DNA from: Gracilibacillus dipsosauri
GTDB lineage: Bacteria; Bacillota; Bacilli; Bacillales; Amphibacillaceae
Direction: 5' to 3'
Length of the DNA stretch: 64,000 nucleotides
NCBI RefSeq assembly: GCF_003176895.1
Contig: NZ_QGTD01000004.1
Span: 62,001 to 126,000, forward strand
Under the pieces are notes generated by a model, which saw only the letters and a program-made list of their open reading frames with translations, made no database searches and had not been told where the DNA came from. A program made the position numbers and the translations under genes. Position 1 is the first letter of the stretch. Every line of letters starts with the position of its first letter. Positions 15,629 through 24,603 of this stretch are shown one piece after another.

Positions 15629-16009
15629 TTAATGGTTTTTCTTCTCTAAAAATACTTCCTCACTACTTTTCCTATTCTCCAGAAATTCTTCATGCTTAAA
15701 CCCCCACCCACACATATCGTTTAAAACTGGGCGAAGAGTCTTCCCTTGATCGGACAAAGAATATTCAACCTTCGGCGGCATCTCATAATACACATGTCTG
15801 TTGACAAGTCCATCCCGTTCCAACTCACGAAGCTGATTGGTGAGCATTCCTTGAGTAATATTTGGTAGCAAACGCCTTAATTCCCCGAACCGCTTTGTAC
15901 CTTTTTGCAGTAAAATAAACAAAATAAGTGGCTTCCATTTGCCCCCTATGGCCTGCAAAGTCGTCATTATCCCTTGAGTTATTTTCGAATCTTGAACCTC
16001 TTCTTTCAT
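15629..16009 (-). CDS. HxlR-family transcriptional regulator
   Basis: A 126-residue winged-helix protein of the HxlR/DUF24 type: 'IGGKWKPLILFILLQKGTKRFGEL' and 'NITQGMLTNQLRELERDGLV' are the recognition region. The ATG at 16009 is chosen because GGAG precedes it by about 9 bases. Regulators of this family (YodB, HypR) often sense quinones or disulfide stress by an N-terminal cysteine; none is present there, the only Cys lying in 'NDMCGWGF' near residue 100. It is divergent from a quinone reductase-like gene, its probable target. Confidence 0.92.
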   Translation of the reverse strand: MKEEVQDSKITQGIMTTLQAIGGKWKPLILFILLQKGTKRFGELRRLLPNITQGMLTNQLRELERDGLVNRHVYYEMPPKVEYSLSDQGKTLRPVLNDMCGWGFKHEEFLENRKSSEEVFLEKKNH

Positions 16010-16084
16010 GACTATCACTCCATTCTTTATTATAAGTTTAACAAAGGATAGGAAAGGAAAAAAGTACGATTATTGATCATACTA

Positions 16085-16102
16085 AGTACGTTTTATCGTA
16101 CT
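16085..16102. promoter_or_regulatory. Putative HxlR operator
   Basis: AGTACG-TTTTAT-CGTACT is a perfect 6+6 inverted repeat between the HxlR and oxidoreductase genes; a further AAGTACGAT half-site lies at 16062-16070. The position suits repression of both genes. Confidence 0.55.
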
Positions 16103-16231
16103 ATTAAGTCGTGGTTATTAGTACTTTTTTTAAGACTTAGTTTTTAAAAAAATCCTACTTTGCAAAATAAAATTTTTGACCAATAATGGGTATAGTTCAT
16201 TATTATTACGAAAACTGAAAGGATGAAAGTG

Positions 16232-16770
16232 ATGAAGACTATGGTAATTGCTGCACACCCTAACTTAAATAATTCTCGAGCCAATCAAGCATTGTTGTTA
16301 CAGCTAAGAAGTAATGCAGATATCTATCTTCATGATCTCTATCAAGAGTATCCAAATTGGAATATTAATGTAGAAAAAGAACAACAACTGTTGCTTCAAT
16401 ACGATCGAATAGTGTTTCAGTTCCCTTTTTATTGGTACAGTTGCCCCCCTCTACTAAAAAAGTGGTTTGACGAAGTCCTAACATTCGGCTGGGCTTATGG
16501 TCCTAATGGCGATAACTTAAAAGGAAAAGAGTTTATGGTGGCAACAACGACGGGAGGTACGGAGAAGCAATATCGATCAGGGGGAAGCAATTGGTTTACA
16601 GTCAGTGAATTACTAAGACCGATACAAAGGACCCTTACTAAGTGTACGGTACTTATCTCCCTGCCTTTATCTCCTATAATGCAAACGAAGGCACAGAGGA
16701 CTACTTTGAGCAAGAAGCTAAACGATATGAGAAACATATAAAAACTTCTTTGAGTCTGTTAGCCAATTAA
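16232..16770 (+). pseudogene. Flavodoxin-fold NAD(P)H quinone oxidoreductase with frameshift
   Basis: The N-terminal part reads as a KefF/MdaB-like quinone reductase ('MVIAAHPNLNNSRANQ', 'FQFPFYWYSCPPLLKKWFDEV', 'GPNGDNLKGKEFMVATTTGG'). After 'RPIQRTLTKC' the frame turns into non-family sequence and stops at 16741, whereas the +2 frame continues with 'GTYLPAFISYNANEGTEDYF' and ends 'SLSLLAN' at 16770, as expected for the family. One base appears missing near 16641-16648. This is a degraded gene or a sequencing error; as written the protein would lose its C-terminal helix. Start at 16232 is favoured over 16223, whose ribosome-binding site would abut the ATG. Confidence 0.75.
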
Positions 16771-16811
16771 ATTTAGGGACATCTGTTTGAGTAGAACTTT
16801 TAATCTTACAA

Positions 16812-16843
16812 AAATAAGAGCCTACCAGCATAGGCTCTTATTT
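16812..16843 (-). terminator. Terminator of the fructose operon
   Basis: AAATAAGAGCCTA (16812-16824) and TAGGCTCTTATTT (16831-16843) make a perfect 13-bp stem with a 6-base loop, followed on the minus strand by TTTGTAAG. It ends fruA and can also stop the convergent oxidoreductase gene. Confidence 0.88.
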
Positions 16844-16845
16844 CC

Positions 16846-18714
16846 TTACTTTTTATTCAATGGTTTTTTCCAAAACCCGATCATTAGAGCTGATACGATT
16901 GCTCCAATGGCAATGGCTACAAGATACAATAACCAACTACCTTCTACTGTCGGGATAACGAATATACCACCATGAGGTGCTGGAAGCCCAACTCCAAACA
17001 ATAAAGCCAATCCACCTGCAATCGAGGACCCAACTACTAGAGAAGGAATCACTCTTCCAGGATCGGCTGCCGCGAATGGGATCGCACCTTCTGTAATAAA
17101 GAAAGCACCTAGCGCATAGTTTGTCTTCCCTGCATCTCTTTCCTCTCGCGTAAATTTATTGCGGAAAAAGGTTGTCGCTAGCGCTAATGCTAGAGGCGGC
17201 ACCATACCACCAGCCATTACGGCTGCATGTGGGCCAAAGTTTCCTGCTTCAATCATAGCTATACCAAATGTGAAGGCTGTTTTGTTTATTGGGCCTCCCA
17301 TATCAACAGCCATCATCCCACCGAGAATAAGACCTAATAGCATGGCATTCACACCAGTCATACTACCTAGCCAGCCTTCTAACCCAGACATAATCCAAGC
17401 AATTGGCTCAATAATAACGAAATACATGAGTAAGCCTGTAACAAAAACACTGATTACAGGATAGAAGAGAATCGTCTTTATTCCATCAAATGATTTCGGT
17501 AAGCCTGCTAGTAGCTTTTTCACGAGAACCACGACATAACCACCTAAGAAACCGGCAATTAAACCACCAAGAAAGCCGGCACCACCCATGGAGGCCATAA
17601 AACCACCAATCATCGCTGGAGCAAAGCCTGGTCTGTCTGCGATACTCATTCCAATAAAACCTGCTAGTACTGCTACCATTAAACCAAAGGCATAATCGCC
17701 ACCGATTGCTTTTAATGCAGCAGCAAATTCATTATACGAAGCATGGTCTGGTTCAGCGGAGTGGATACCAAAGAAGAAGGAAATCGCGATTAATACCCCA
17801 CCTCCGACAACGAATGGTAGCATATTTGATACACCATTCATTAAGTGCTTGTAGAAGCCTTTTCCTGCTCCACTTGAGCTAGCTTGGGAGCTGTCTCCAT
17901 CTCCTTGGTAAACAGGAGCCTCGCCGTTTATTGCTGTGTTAATTAATTCCTCGGGCTTGCGAATACCGTCCGTTACTCCTCGTTGTAACACTTGCTTCCC
18001 ACTAAAACGTTCCAGCTCTACCTTAGTATCGGCGGCAACGATAATCGCCTTCGCATTCGCTATATCCTCTTCTGTTAAACGATTTTTCACTCCATCCGAG
18101 CCATTTGTTTCTACCTTGATCGTTACACCAAGCTCTTTCGCTTTATCCTTTAAGGCATCTGCTGCCATATACGTATGAGCAATTCCTGTTGGACAACCAG
18201 TGACAGCTAGTATTTCAGGACCACTTGTGGAATTAGACACTTCTTCTTTTCCTAGCTTCTCTTTTTCCTTCTCATCAATGATCTCGATGATTTGCTCCTC
18301 TGTTTCTACCTCCATCAATCTTTGGCGGAAATCTTCATCCATTAATAAAGTGGATAATCTCGACAATGTTTGAAGATGATCATTATTTGCCCCTTCGCTT
18401 GCCGCAATCATAAAAAATAAATGGGCAGGCTGCGCATCTAATGAATCAAAATCTACTCCAGCCTTCGAACGAGCGAAGGCAATGGCAGGTGTTTTTACTG
18501 CACTTGTTTTGGCATGAGGAATGGCAACACCTTCCCCAATCCCTGTACTACTCCCACTTTCTCTCTCCCAAATTGCTTGGATAAACGATTTTTTGTCATT
18601 CAATCTCCCAGCTTGGTCTAAGCGATTAGCCATTGCTTGAATAACATCTTCTTTTGAGCTTGCGTCTACATCCAAAATCATAATATCTTTTTTTAATAAT
18701 TCTGTGATATTCAT
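16846..18714 (-). CDS. fruA: Fructose-specific PTS EIIABC component
   Basis: A 622-residue transporter converting external fructose to internal fructose 1-phosphate. EIIA covers residues 1-150 (His67 in 'GVAIPHAKT'), EIIB about 165-265 (Cys174 in 'AVTGCPTGIAHTY'), and EIIC 285-615 with eight or more hydrophobic segments and 'DMGGPINKTAFTFG'. All catalytic residues are present and the length is normal. It is the last gene of fruR-fruK-fruA, with a 36-base gap after fruK. Confidence 0.95.
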   Translation of the reverse strand: MNITELLKKDIMILDVDASSKEDVIQAMANRLDQAGRLNDKKSFIQAIWERESGSSTGIGEGVAIPHAKTSAVKTPAIAFARSKAGVDFDSLDAQPAHLFFMIAASEGANNDHLQTLSRLSTLLMDEDFRQRLMEVETEEQIIEIIDEKEKEKLGKEEVSNSTSGPEILAVTGCPTGIAHTYMAADALKDKAKELGVTIKVETNGSDGVKNRLTEEDIANAKAIIVAADTKVELERFSGKQVLQRGVTDGIRKPEELINTAINGEAPVYQGDGDSSQASSSGAGKGFYKHLMNGVSNMLPFVVGGGVLIAISFFFGIHSAEPDHASYNEFAAALKAIGGDYAFGLMVAVLAGFIGMSIADRPGFAPAMIGGFMASMGGAGFLGGLIAGFLGGYVVVLVKKLLAGLPKSFDGIKTILFYPVISVFVTGLLMYFVIIEPIAWIMSGLEGWLGSMTGVNAMLLGLILGGMMAVDMGGPINKTAFTFGIAMIEAGNFGPHAAVMAGGMVPPLALALATTFFRNKFTREERDAGKTNYALGAFFITEGAIPFAAADPGRVIPSLVVGSSIAGGLALLFGVGLPAPHGGIFVIPTVEGSWLLYLVAIAIGAIVSALMIGFWKKPLNKK

Positions 18715-18750
18715 AGCCCCTCATCCTTTCTTAAGATGTCTGTTTAAAAA

Positions 18751-19668
18751 CTAAAGCTTTGTTACCTGCACTTCTTCTAATAACTTCTCGACCTCATCTT
18801 TTGTACACAATGTTTTAGAAAATGCTGTGGCACTTCCTGAAGCTACCGCATATTTTGCAGCTTCTTCAGCATGGTTAGATTCCTGCCATTTATAAAGGAA
18901 GCCTGCGACAGACGAGTCTCCTGCACCTACGGAGTGTACAGCTCGTCCTGTTGGGGCACTTAGCTTAAAGGTTCCTGCTTCTCCTACGTAAATGGCTCCT
19001 TCTTTTGCCATGGATACTAAGACATGATCTATTCGATTCTCCACATGTAATCTCTTAGCAAGCCTTACAATGTCCAAATCAGTTTTTATTTTTTCTGAAA
19101 ATAGGTCGGCTAGTTCATGATTGTTCGGTTTTATAAAGGCCGGACTTGCTTTGATTGCTTGCTCTAATGCCGATCCACTTGTATCTAAAATGACGGAAAC
19201 ACCTTGGGCATTCAACATAGTTACAATGGAATGGTAAGTATCCTCAGGAAGAGAGGCCGGTAAACTTCCTGCTAGTACAACCATGTCTTCACTCGTTAAT
19301 CCTCTGAGCTTATTAACAAAAGATTCATAGTTTTCTTCTGTAATGGCTGGTGATTTTCCATTCACTTCTGTTTCTTCATTTCCAGCTTTGAGCTTTACAT
19401 TAATTCTGGTGTCCTCTTGTAAGGAGACAAAGTCATGTGCAATGCCCACCTTTTCTAAATAATTTGTGATAAATTTTCCAGTAAAACCGCCAATAAAACC
19501 TAAAGCCGTGCTTGTTGTGCCTAAGCGATCTAATACGCGGGATACGTTAATACCTTTTCCACCTGCTTCTTTATAATCGCCTTGACTTCTGTTAATCGTT
19601 CCTTGCTCTAATACATCAAGCTTGACGACATAGTCAATGGCAGGATTTAAGGTTATAGTATAAATCAT
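18751..19668 (-). CDS. fruK: 1-phosphofructokinase
   Basis: A 305-residue PfkB-family kinase that phosphorylates fructose 1-phosphate to fructose 1,6-bisphosphate. The N-terminal 'TLNPAIDYVV' and 'GGKGINVSRVL' and the C-terminal 'VGAGDSSVAGF' with the catalytic Asp are diagnostic for FruK/LacC. It overlaps the fruR stop by 4 bases and precedes fruA, so the three are made together. Confidence 0.95.
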   Translation of the reverse strand: MIYTITLNPAIDYVVKLDVLEQGTINRSQGDYKEAGGKGINVSRVLDRLGTTSTALGFIGGFTGKFITNYLEKVGIAHDFVSLQEDTRINVKLKAGNEETEVNGKSPAITEENYESFVNKLRGLTSEDMVVLAGSLPASLPEDTYHSIVTMLNAQGVSVILDTSGSALEQAIKASPAFIKPNNHELADLFSEKIKTDLDIVRLAKRLHVENRIDHVLVSMAKEGAIYVGEAGTFKLSAPTGRAVHSVGAGDSSVAGFLYKWQESNHAEEAAKYAVASGSATAFSKTLCTKDEVEKLLEEVQVTKL

Positions 19669-20420
19669 AGTGACACCACCTCTAAAGTTGTTAATTTTGC
19701 TATCTTTTCTTGTTGTTCTGTCGATATCTCATCTGTTGTGATGATCGTGGCCATTTCAATATTTGCTACACTTGCAAAGGATACTTCTCCGAATTTTGTT
19801 GGATCTGCTAATATATAACTTGCTTGTGATTGCTCGATTGCAGCTTGTTTAACATTGGCCTCTTCAGGATCTGGTGTGGTGAACCCTTGACTTGCATGAA
19901 TGCCATTTATGCCTAGAAAGCATTTGTCGAAACGAAATTCCTTAATAGCATCAACTGCCTTCGTTCCAATCAGAGCAGCAGTCCCCTTTTTTGCTTTTCC
20001 TGCAATGACATATGTCTCAATCCCATACTCCATAAGGAGCTGAACATGTGGAATGCCATTTGTAACTACGACAACGGATTTTTCTTTTAGTAGCGGGATC
20101 ATTTGCATGGTAGAGGTACCTGCATCTAAATAAATCGAATCCCCATCCTCTACAAAGGTAACTGCCTTTTTCGCAATCGCCTCTTTTTCCGCTTGATATT
20201 GTGCGGTTTTTTCTAGAAGTGTGGGTTCTGCTCGTTTTTTCTTTAATAAAGAAGCACCGCCGTGCACCCTTTTGATTAATTGTTTATTTTCTAATTCGGT
20301 TAAGTCGCGACGTATAGTTGATTCAGATGCTCCTGTTGATTCGCATATTTGACGAACAGAAACGATTTCCTTCTCTTTCAATAGTCCTATGATGAACTCC
20401 TGACGCTCGATCGTTAACAT
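19665..20420 (-). CDS. fruR: DeoR-family fructose operon repressor
   Basis: A 251-residue DeoR-type regulator: N-terminal HTH ('RQICESTGASESTIRRDLTEL', residues 20-40) and a sugar-phosphate-binding domain with 'DGDSIYLDAGTSTMQMI'. It probably senses fructose 1-phosphate and controls its own operon through the phased hexamer array on the promoter. First gene of the operon, with a canonical sigma-A promoter upstream. Confidence 0.95.
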   Translation of the reverse strand: MLTIERQEFIIGLLKEKEIVSVRQICESTGASESTIRRDLTELENKQLIKRVHGGASLLKKKRAEPTLLEKTAQYQAEKEAIAKKAVTFVEDGDSIYLDAGTSTMQMIPLLKEKSVVVVTNGIPHVQLLMEYGIETYVIAGKAKKGTAALIGTKAVDAIKEFRFDKCFLGINGIHASQGFTTPDPEEANVKQAAIEQSQASYILADPTKFGEVSFASVANIEMATIITTDEISTEQQEKIAKLTTLEVVSL

Positions 20421-20443
20421 TATAGGTATCCCTCAATTCATGA

Positions 20444-20457
20444 ATTAATCGCTTACA
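20444..20457 (-). promoter_or_regulatory. Possible cre site in the fruR leader
   Basis: The minus strand reads TGTAAGCGATTAAT, 12 of 14 cre positions, just downstream of the expected transcription start. Catabolite control of fru operons by CcpA is known in bacilli, but the match is imperfect. Confidence 0.35.
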
Positions 20458-20460
20458 GAG

Positions 20461-20489
20461 ATTATACAATCATTTTCAATCATAGTCAA
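20461..20489 (-). promoter_or_regulatory. Promoter of fruRKA
   Basis: On the minus strand TTGACT (20484-20489) and TATAAT (20461-20466) are separated by exactly 17 bases, the best sigma-A promoter in the window. It is covered by the repeat array at 20467-20512. Confidence 0.8.
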
Positions 20490-20512
20490 TCAATAACGAT
20501 CACAAACAACCA
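20467..20512 (-). repeat. Five 10-bp-phased CAATCA-type hexamers (putative FruR sites)
   Basis: On the plus strand CAATCA begins at 20467, 20477 and 20487, CGATCA at 20497 and CAACCA at 20507: five related hexamers at an exact 10-base period, on one DNA face. They fill the spacer and -35 of the fruR promoter and extend upstream. A multimeric DeoR-type repressor is the natural reader. Confidence 0.6.
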
Positions 20513-20719
20513 AAATCGTTCTGATTCTTTTGCACTATGATTTGGTTACTGCTACAAATTGCGACAATCAAGGATATTATTTCAAATAAATCATCTGCTA
20601 TTCATCATAGACACTCTATTCGTTTAGGAAAACTAGGCACCTTGGTACTTTAAAATTTTTCAGTATATTGAAACCCTATTGTGTAAAAATTTTTATGCTT
20701 TCCTAACGCACAAAAAAGA

Positions 20720-20737
20720 AGCTGTCATAAGACAGCT
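20720..20737 (-). terminator. Terminator of the siderophore uptake operon
   Basis: AGCTGTC (20720-20726) and GACAGCT (20731-20737) form a 7-bp stem with a 4-base loop; on the minus strand TTCTTTTTTG follows. It lies 12 bases after the esterase stop codon. Confidence 0.8.
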
Positions 20738-20748
20738 CGTTTTCTACT

Positions 20749-21549
20749 CTATTTTGCTTTTAATCCTAGCTTTATCGCTTTATTCAATAAAACAGGCAAT
20801 ACAGATATATGATTCTCCTCTTCTAGCTCCTCAAACTGTACCTCTAGAAGAGGCACCTTCGATAATTCCTCGGCTAATTGCCGTGCATTTTCTGACATAT
20901 TGGTGGAATGATTCGCCTCAAGCTCACCAACAGCTATCAATAAGGAAAGCGATCGTTGTTGGTCATTTTTTAAAAATGCCTTCTTCTCCTTACTGAGACG
21001 TGTTTTATTCCAGTGAATGGACGGACTACCAGCAATATAGTTTTGAAAGGCATGATTCTTCGTAAACAACGTATGTAATACAAATAATCCTCCTAAGGAA
21101 TGACCAAAGATGGTTTGCCTTTGTTGATTGATATTGTAACGACGGAACAAAAATGGCTTTAAATCTTCTTCGATAAAAGCTAGGAAATGGTCTGCACCAC
21201 CATGCTGAGGCGGGGGGTGTTTTTTCCAGCGTGAGCATATATCTATCTCTGGTGGGTCCATTGTATAATCATAAAATCGACGCGAAGAGAAGGCATCCGC
21301 TATTTCATAACCGATTCCGACAACGATTGCTGGTTGCACATTTGTTTTTTCTGTTCGCTGTGATTGAATTCTTACCGCTTCAACAGCTGTCCCAAAAACA
21401 GCGTTCCCATCCAATAAATAGAGAACAGGAAAACCTTCATCTGGCGCAATTTGCTTCGGCACATAGACCGAGATTTGATATGTCTGTTGGTCACGATTGG
21501 TTGCAATTAAGCAAAATTGTTCTGTATCCTGTAGCATGACTTGCTTCAT
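20749..21549 (-). CDS. Siderophore esterase-like alpha/beta hydrolase
   Basis: A 266-residue esterase of the IroE/BesA type. The nucleophile elbow is 'IFGHSLGGLFVLH' (Ser151), with acidic 'VGELEANHS' and His247 in 'ENHISVLP'. Such enzymes open trilactone ferri-siderophores (bacillibactin, enterobactin) in the cytoplasm to free iron. I chose the ATG at 21549 with AGGTGA 6 bases upstream, overlapping the stop of the permease gene; a GTG three codons earlier is possible. Its place at the end of the permease operon is like ybbA behind feuABC in B. subtilis. Confidence 0.85.
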   Translation of the reverse strand: MKQVMLQDTEQFCLIATNRDQQTYQISVYVPKQIAPDEGFPVLYLLDGNAVFGTAVEAVRIQSQRTEKTNVQPAIVVGIGYEIADAFSSRRFYDYTMDPPEIDICSRWKKHPPPQHGGADHFLAFIEEDLKPFLFRRYNINQQRQTIFGHSLGGLFVLHTLFTKNHAFQNYIAGSPSIHWNKTRLSKEKKAFLKNDQQRSLSLLIAVGELEANHSTNMSENARQLAEELSKVPLLEVQFEELEEENHISVLPVLLNKAIKLGLKAK

Positions 21550-21554
21550 TTTGC

Positions 21555-22586
21555 TCACCTCACTGTTCTTCTTTTTAATAAATAGATGAAATAAGGGATT
21601 CCTATAATAGCAATGACAACCCCTACAGGTAATTCAACTGGTGAAAAAATCGTCTTTGCGATGAAATCGGCCAAGGTAACTAAGACAATACCAATTAAGC
21701 CAGAGATGACTAATACATAGTTATGATGTAACCCGATCAAACGTCTTGCCATATGTGGTGCGAGAAGACCGATAAAGCCGATACTACCAGAAACAGCCAC
21801 ACATGCACTGATCAAACCAATACTACAGAATAGCCAAATACTTTTCTCCCATTCTGTAGCAAGTCCTACGTTCTTGGCAGAATCCTCCCCTAAATAGAAT
21901 AAGTCTAGGTTAGCTGATCGAATAAAAATAATAGGTAAAAGAAGACAAAACCATGGCAATATGGCTATTATTTTTTGCCAGTCTGCATTCCAAATTGTCC
22001 CTGTCATCCACATTGTTGCAGCTTCAAAATCTTGTGGATCCATTTTTAAGGAAAGGTATAAGGTTAAGGCACCTAATCCCGAACCTGCTGCAATTCCAAC
22101 TAATAATAATCGATTTGAATCTAATCTCCCGTTTGTCCATGAAAAACTATAAATAAATATTGCGGTGAAAATCCCACCAATCAGGCCAAATATAGGCATC
22201 GCAAAAGTTGCCATGAATCCTGCTTCCATACCGAGCTTGCTTATCGTATACATATACAGAACAATCGAAGCACCCGCACCAGCATTGATCCCTAGTATTC
22301 CTGGATCTGCTAATTCATTACGGGTTAATGCTTGAAGGATGGCACCAGCTATCCCTAGTCCCAAACCAACTAATATACCGATGACAATACGAGGCAAGCG
22401 AAAGGTGAAAATGACTAGTTGATTGTCATCACTTTCATCCATCCTTAATAAAGTGCGAACTACATCTGTTAAGGTCATCGAAAACTCTCCGTAGGTTAAG
22501 CTAAAATAAAAAACAAGTAAAAAGCCAAGAATCAAAATGGTGCTTATTCGAATAAACTTCCGGCCTTTAGCTTGATTTTGCTGCAT
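21555..22586 (-). CDS. Iron-siderophore ABC permease (FecCD family, FeuC-like)
   Basis: A 343-residue membrane protein with about nine to ten hydrophobic segments and the FecCD motifs 'RLPRIVIGILVGLGLGIAG', 'ELADPGILGINAGAG' and 'GLLAPHMARRLIG'. It forms the membrane channel with the other permease, whose gene it overlaps by 20 bases. No ATPase is encoded in the operon; B. subtilis Feu uses the shared ATPase YusV, and the same is inferred here. Confidence 0.92.
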   Translation of the reverse strand: MQQNQAKGRKFIRISTILILGFLLVFYFSLTYGEFSMTLTDVVRTLLRMDESDDNQLVIFTFRLPRIVIGILVGLGLGIAGAILQALTRNELADPGILGINAGAGASIVLYMYTISKLGMEAGFMATFAMPIFGLIGGIFTAIFIYSFSWTNGRLDSNRLLLVGIAAGSGLGALTLYLSLKMDPQDFEAATMWMTGTIWNADWQKIIAILPWFCLLLPIIFIRSANLDLFYLGEDSAKNVGLATEWEKSIWLFCSIGLISACVAVSGSIGFIGLLAPHMARRLIGLHHNYVLVISGLIGIVLVTLADFIAKTIFSPVELPVGVVIAIIGIPYFIYLLKRRTVR

Positions 22587-23589
22587 ATGAGCCCCCTCCT
22601 CTACTTTTAATTAGGTAGAGAAAGAATGGAACACCTATTGTGGCAGTAACTACACTTATTGGTGTCTCAAATGGATAATTTAAGAACCGACTTCCTATAT
22701 CCGCAAAAGCAAGAAAAACGCCGCCTAACAACCCAGCAAACGGAATAGTCCATTTGAAATCTACGCCAACAAGAAACCGGCTAATATGTGGAATGATCAA
22801 ACCGACAAATCCGATATTTCCTGCAAGTGATACTGAACACCCTGTCAAAATTACTACAGCTAAACCTGCCAATAGTTTGATCAGTCGATCTCTTTGTCCT
22901 AAACCTTTGGCCACATCTGTCCCTAAGGATAACACCGTCATTTGCTTTGAAATGGCAATCGCAAGGAAAAGTCCAATACAAGCAAAAGGCAAGACGACCT
23001 TTAATAAAGTAGGCTCCAATTGGTGGAGTCTTGCATTATACCAAAAGCTAATATTTTGTGAGGTTTGAAAATAGGTGGCCAACGCTGTAGCTACACTACT
23101 TAAAAATGTTCCAATAATCGTACCGATGATGGCCATTTTCACTGGCTTAAGGCCATCAGGCAAAGAGGATGCAAGTAAAAAAACCACCCCTGCTGCTATT
23201 GCCGAACCAAGGAAAGAAAACAGCACCATTGTTATATTGGATTGATTCGGAAAAAAGATCATACAACAGGTGATCATAAGAATGGAGCCATCAGACACCC
23301 CCATAATAGAAGGAGACGCAAGATAATTTCTTGTCATCCCCTGCATGATCGAACCAGATATCGCCAAAAAACAACCAATAAGAAGTGCACCTAATGCTCG
23401 TGGAATGCGAGAGAAACGGATAATTTGATGATCGACATTTTTTTCATCAAATTGGAAAATCGCCTCCCAAATCACATCCACTGGAATGGCTTTTGCACCA
23501 AGTAATATGGAGCAAAACATCGTGCCTATGATGACGACTGGAGCTATGATGAAAATGACGAATGGTATGAAGGTTTTGATTTTTCGCAT
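22567..23589 (-). CDS. Iron-siderophore ABC permease (FecCD family, FeuB-like)
   Basis: A 340-residue FecCD permease with about nine hydrophobic segments, 'RIPRALGALLIGCFLAISG', 'YLASPSIMGVSDGS' and 'GLIIPHISRFLVG'. The last is the cytoplasmic loop that contacts the ATPase. It starts 15 bases after the binding-protein gene and overlaps the second permease gene, as in feuABC. Confidence 0.92.
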   Translation of the reverse strand: MRKIKTFIPFVIFIIAPVVIIGTMFCSILLGAKAIPVDVIWEAIFQFDEKNVDHQIIRFSRIPRALGALLIGCFLAISGSIMQGMTRNYLASPSIMGVSDGSILMITCCMIFFPNQSNITMVLFSFLGSAIAAGVVFLLASSLPDGLKPVKMAIIGTIIGTFLSSVATALATYFQTSQNISFWYNARLHQLEPTLLKVVLPFACIGLFLAIAISKQMTVLSLGTDVAKGLGQRDRLIKLLAGLAVVILTGCSVSLAGNIGFVGLIIPHISRFLVGVDFKWTIPFAGLLGGVFLAFADIGSRFLNYPFETPISVVTATIGVPFFLYLIKSRGGGSYAAKSS

Positions 23590-23604
23590 AGCTCCTACCC
23601 CTTT

Positions 23605-24573
23605 TTACTCTGCTAACACATTCTCTTTGAATGCTTTTAAAAATTCGATTTTACTCCAAGCTGTGCCGCCCTGTGCAAGCGGATCTACCACATTCACGTA
23701 GACTTGATCGTTCTGTACTGCTTGTAGGCTTTGCCAAATTGGATTGACCTCTAAGTCAGACAGTGCTTCTGGATTATCTGCATTTTCTGACTCGGCATAT
23801 TGAACAAAAATATAGTCTGGATTTACTTCACTAAACTTTTCTAGCGAAATAGCTTCTTGTGCTTCCGCTGCTTCGACTACAGATGGAACCGCCAGACCAA
23901 AATCCTCATACAAGGAAGGATTAAAGAATGTATTCTGAGAATAAATCATAATATTCCCACTCCTAATTCGAACAACGACCGCTGTCTTATCCTGTAGCTG
24001 CTCGGATGCTTTTGCTTGAATCTCTTCTAATTGTTCGTCATAGTCAGCTAGAATTTGCTCTGCTATTTCCTTGTCTCCAGATAGCTCGCCCATTAACAAG
24101 AGGTTGTCCTTCCAATCAGTAGATAGGTGGGATACTGGTATGACGGTTGCTATTTCATTAAGCTTTGAACTTACATCCTCAGGGAATTTGGTTGTGCTTA
24201 GTATAACGTCAGGGTTTAACTCCAAAATCTTCTCTAGGTTTGGCTGTTGCTTTTCTCCGATCGATTCAGCTGAACCAACAATCTCTTGATATAATTCTGG
24301 AAACTCACCACCAACGGAAATGGCACCGATTGGCTCTACCCCTAACATTAAGGCATCCTCCATTGCTTCTAAACTTCCTGTAATAACAATGGAAGGGTCT
24401 TTTGGCACTTCATAGGTCTCTCCTAAATAATTTATTTCAGTTGATTGACTAGTATCCTCTGCTTCTTCTTTTCCGCTACTAGAATTTGCTTCTTGCGTCT
24501 CTTCTTGTCCACAGGCCACTAATATTGTGAAAAGTAGTGTTAGTAGCATGAGACTGATCCATTTTTTTAACAT
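23605..24573 (-). CDS. Iron-siderophore-binding lipoprotein (FeuA-like)
   Basis: A 322-residue lipoprotein with lipobox 'LVACGQE' (Cys21), an acidic/Ser-rich linker and a type III periplasmic-binding fold ('PSIVITGSLEAMEDALMLG', 'ELNPDVILSTT'). It captures the ferri-siderophore outside the membrane. Together with the two permeases, the esterase and the Btr-like activator it matches the bacillibactin/enterobactin system of B. subtilis. A Fur box lies upstream at 24604-24618. The exact siderophore is inferred from synteny. Confidence 0.9.
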   Translation of the reverse strand: MLKKWISLMLLTLLFTILVACGQEETQEANSSSGKEEAEDTSQSTEINYLGETYEVPKDPSIVITGSLEAMEDALMLGVEPIGAISVGGEFPELYQEIVGSAESIGEKQQPNLEKILELNPDVILSTTKFPEDVSSKLNEIATVIPVSHLSTDWKDNLLLMGELSGDKEIAEQILADYDEQLEEIQAKASEQLQDKTAVVVRIRSGNIMIYSQNTFFNPSLYEDFGLAVPSVVEAAEAQEAISLEKFSEVNPDYIFVQYAESENADNPEALSDLEVNPIWQSLQAVQNDQVYVNVVDPLAQGGTAWSKIEFLKAFKENVLAE

Positions 24574-24603
24574 CTATCTATTTCCCCCTCCGAATAACGA
24601 TAT

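Larger units (their letters stand above)
20421..20748 (-). other. Intergenic region between fruR and the siderophore esterase
   Basis: This 328-base stretch has no supported gene. It contains the fruR promoter, its repeat array and a cre-like site at the left, about 150 bases of AT-rich sequence with nothing I recognise, and a terminator at 20720-20737. Confidence 0.6.

Noticed and set aside
17159-17464. 101-codon ORF opposite fruA
   Set aside because: Antisense to the EIIC domain; low-complexity proline/isoleucine-rich translation without start signals.
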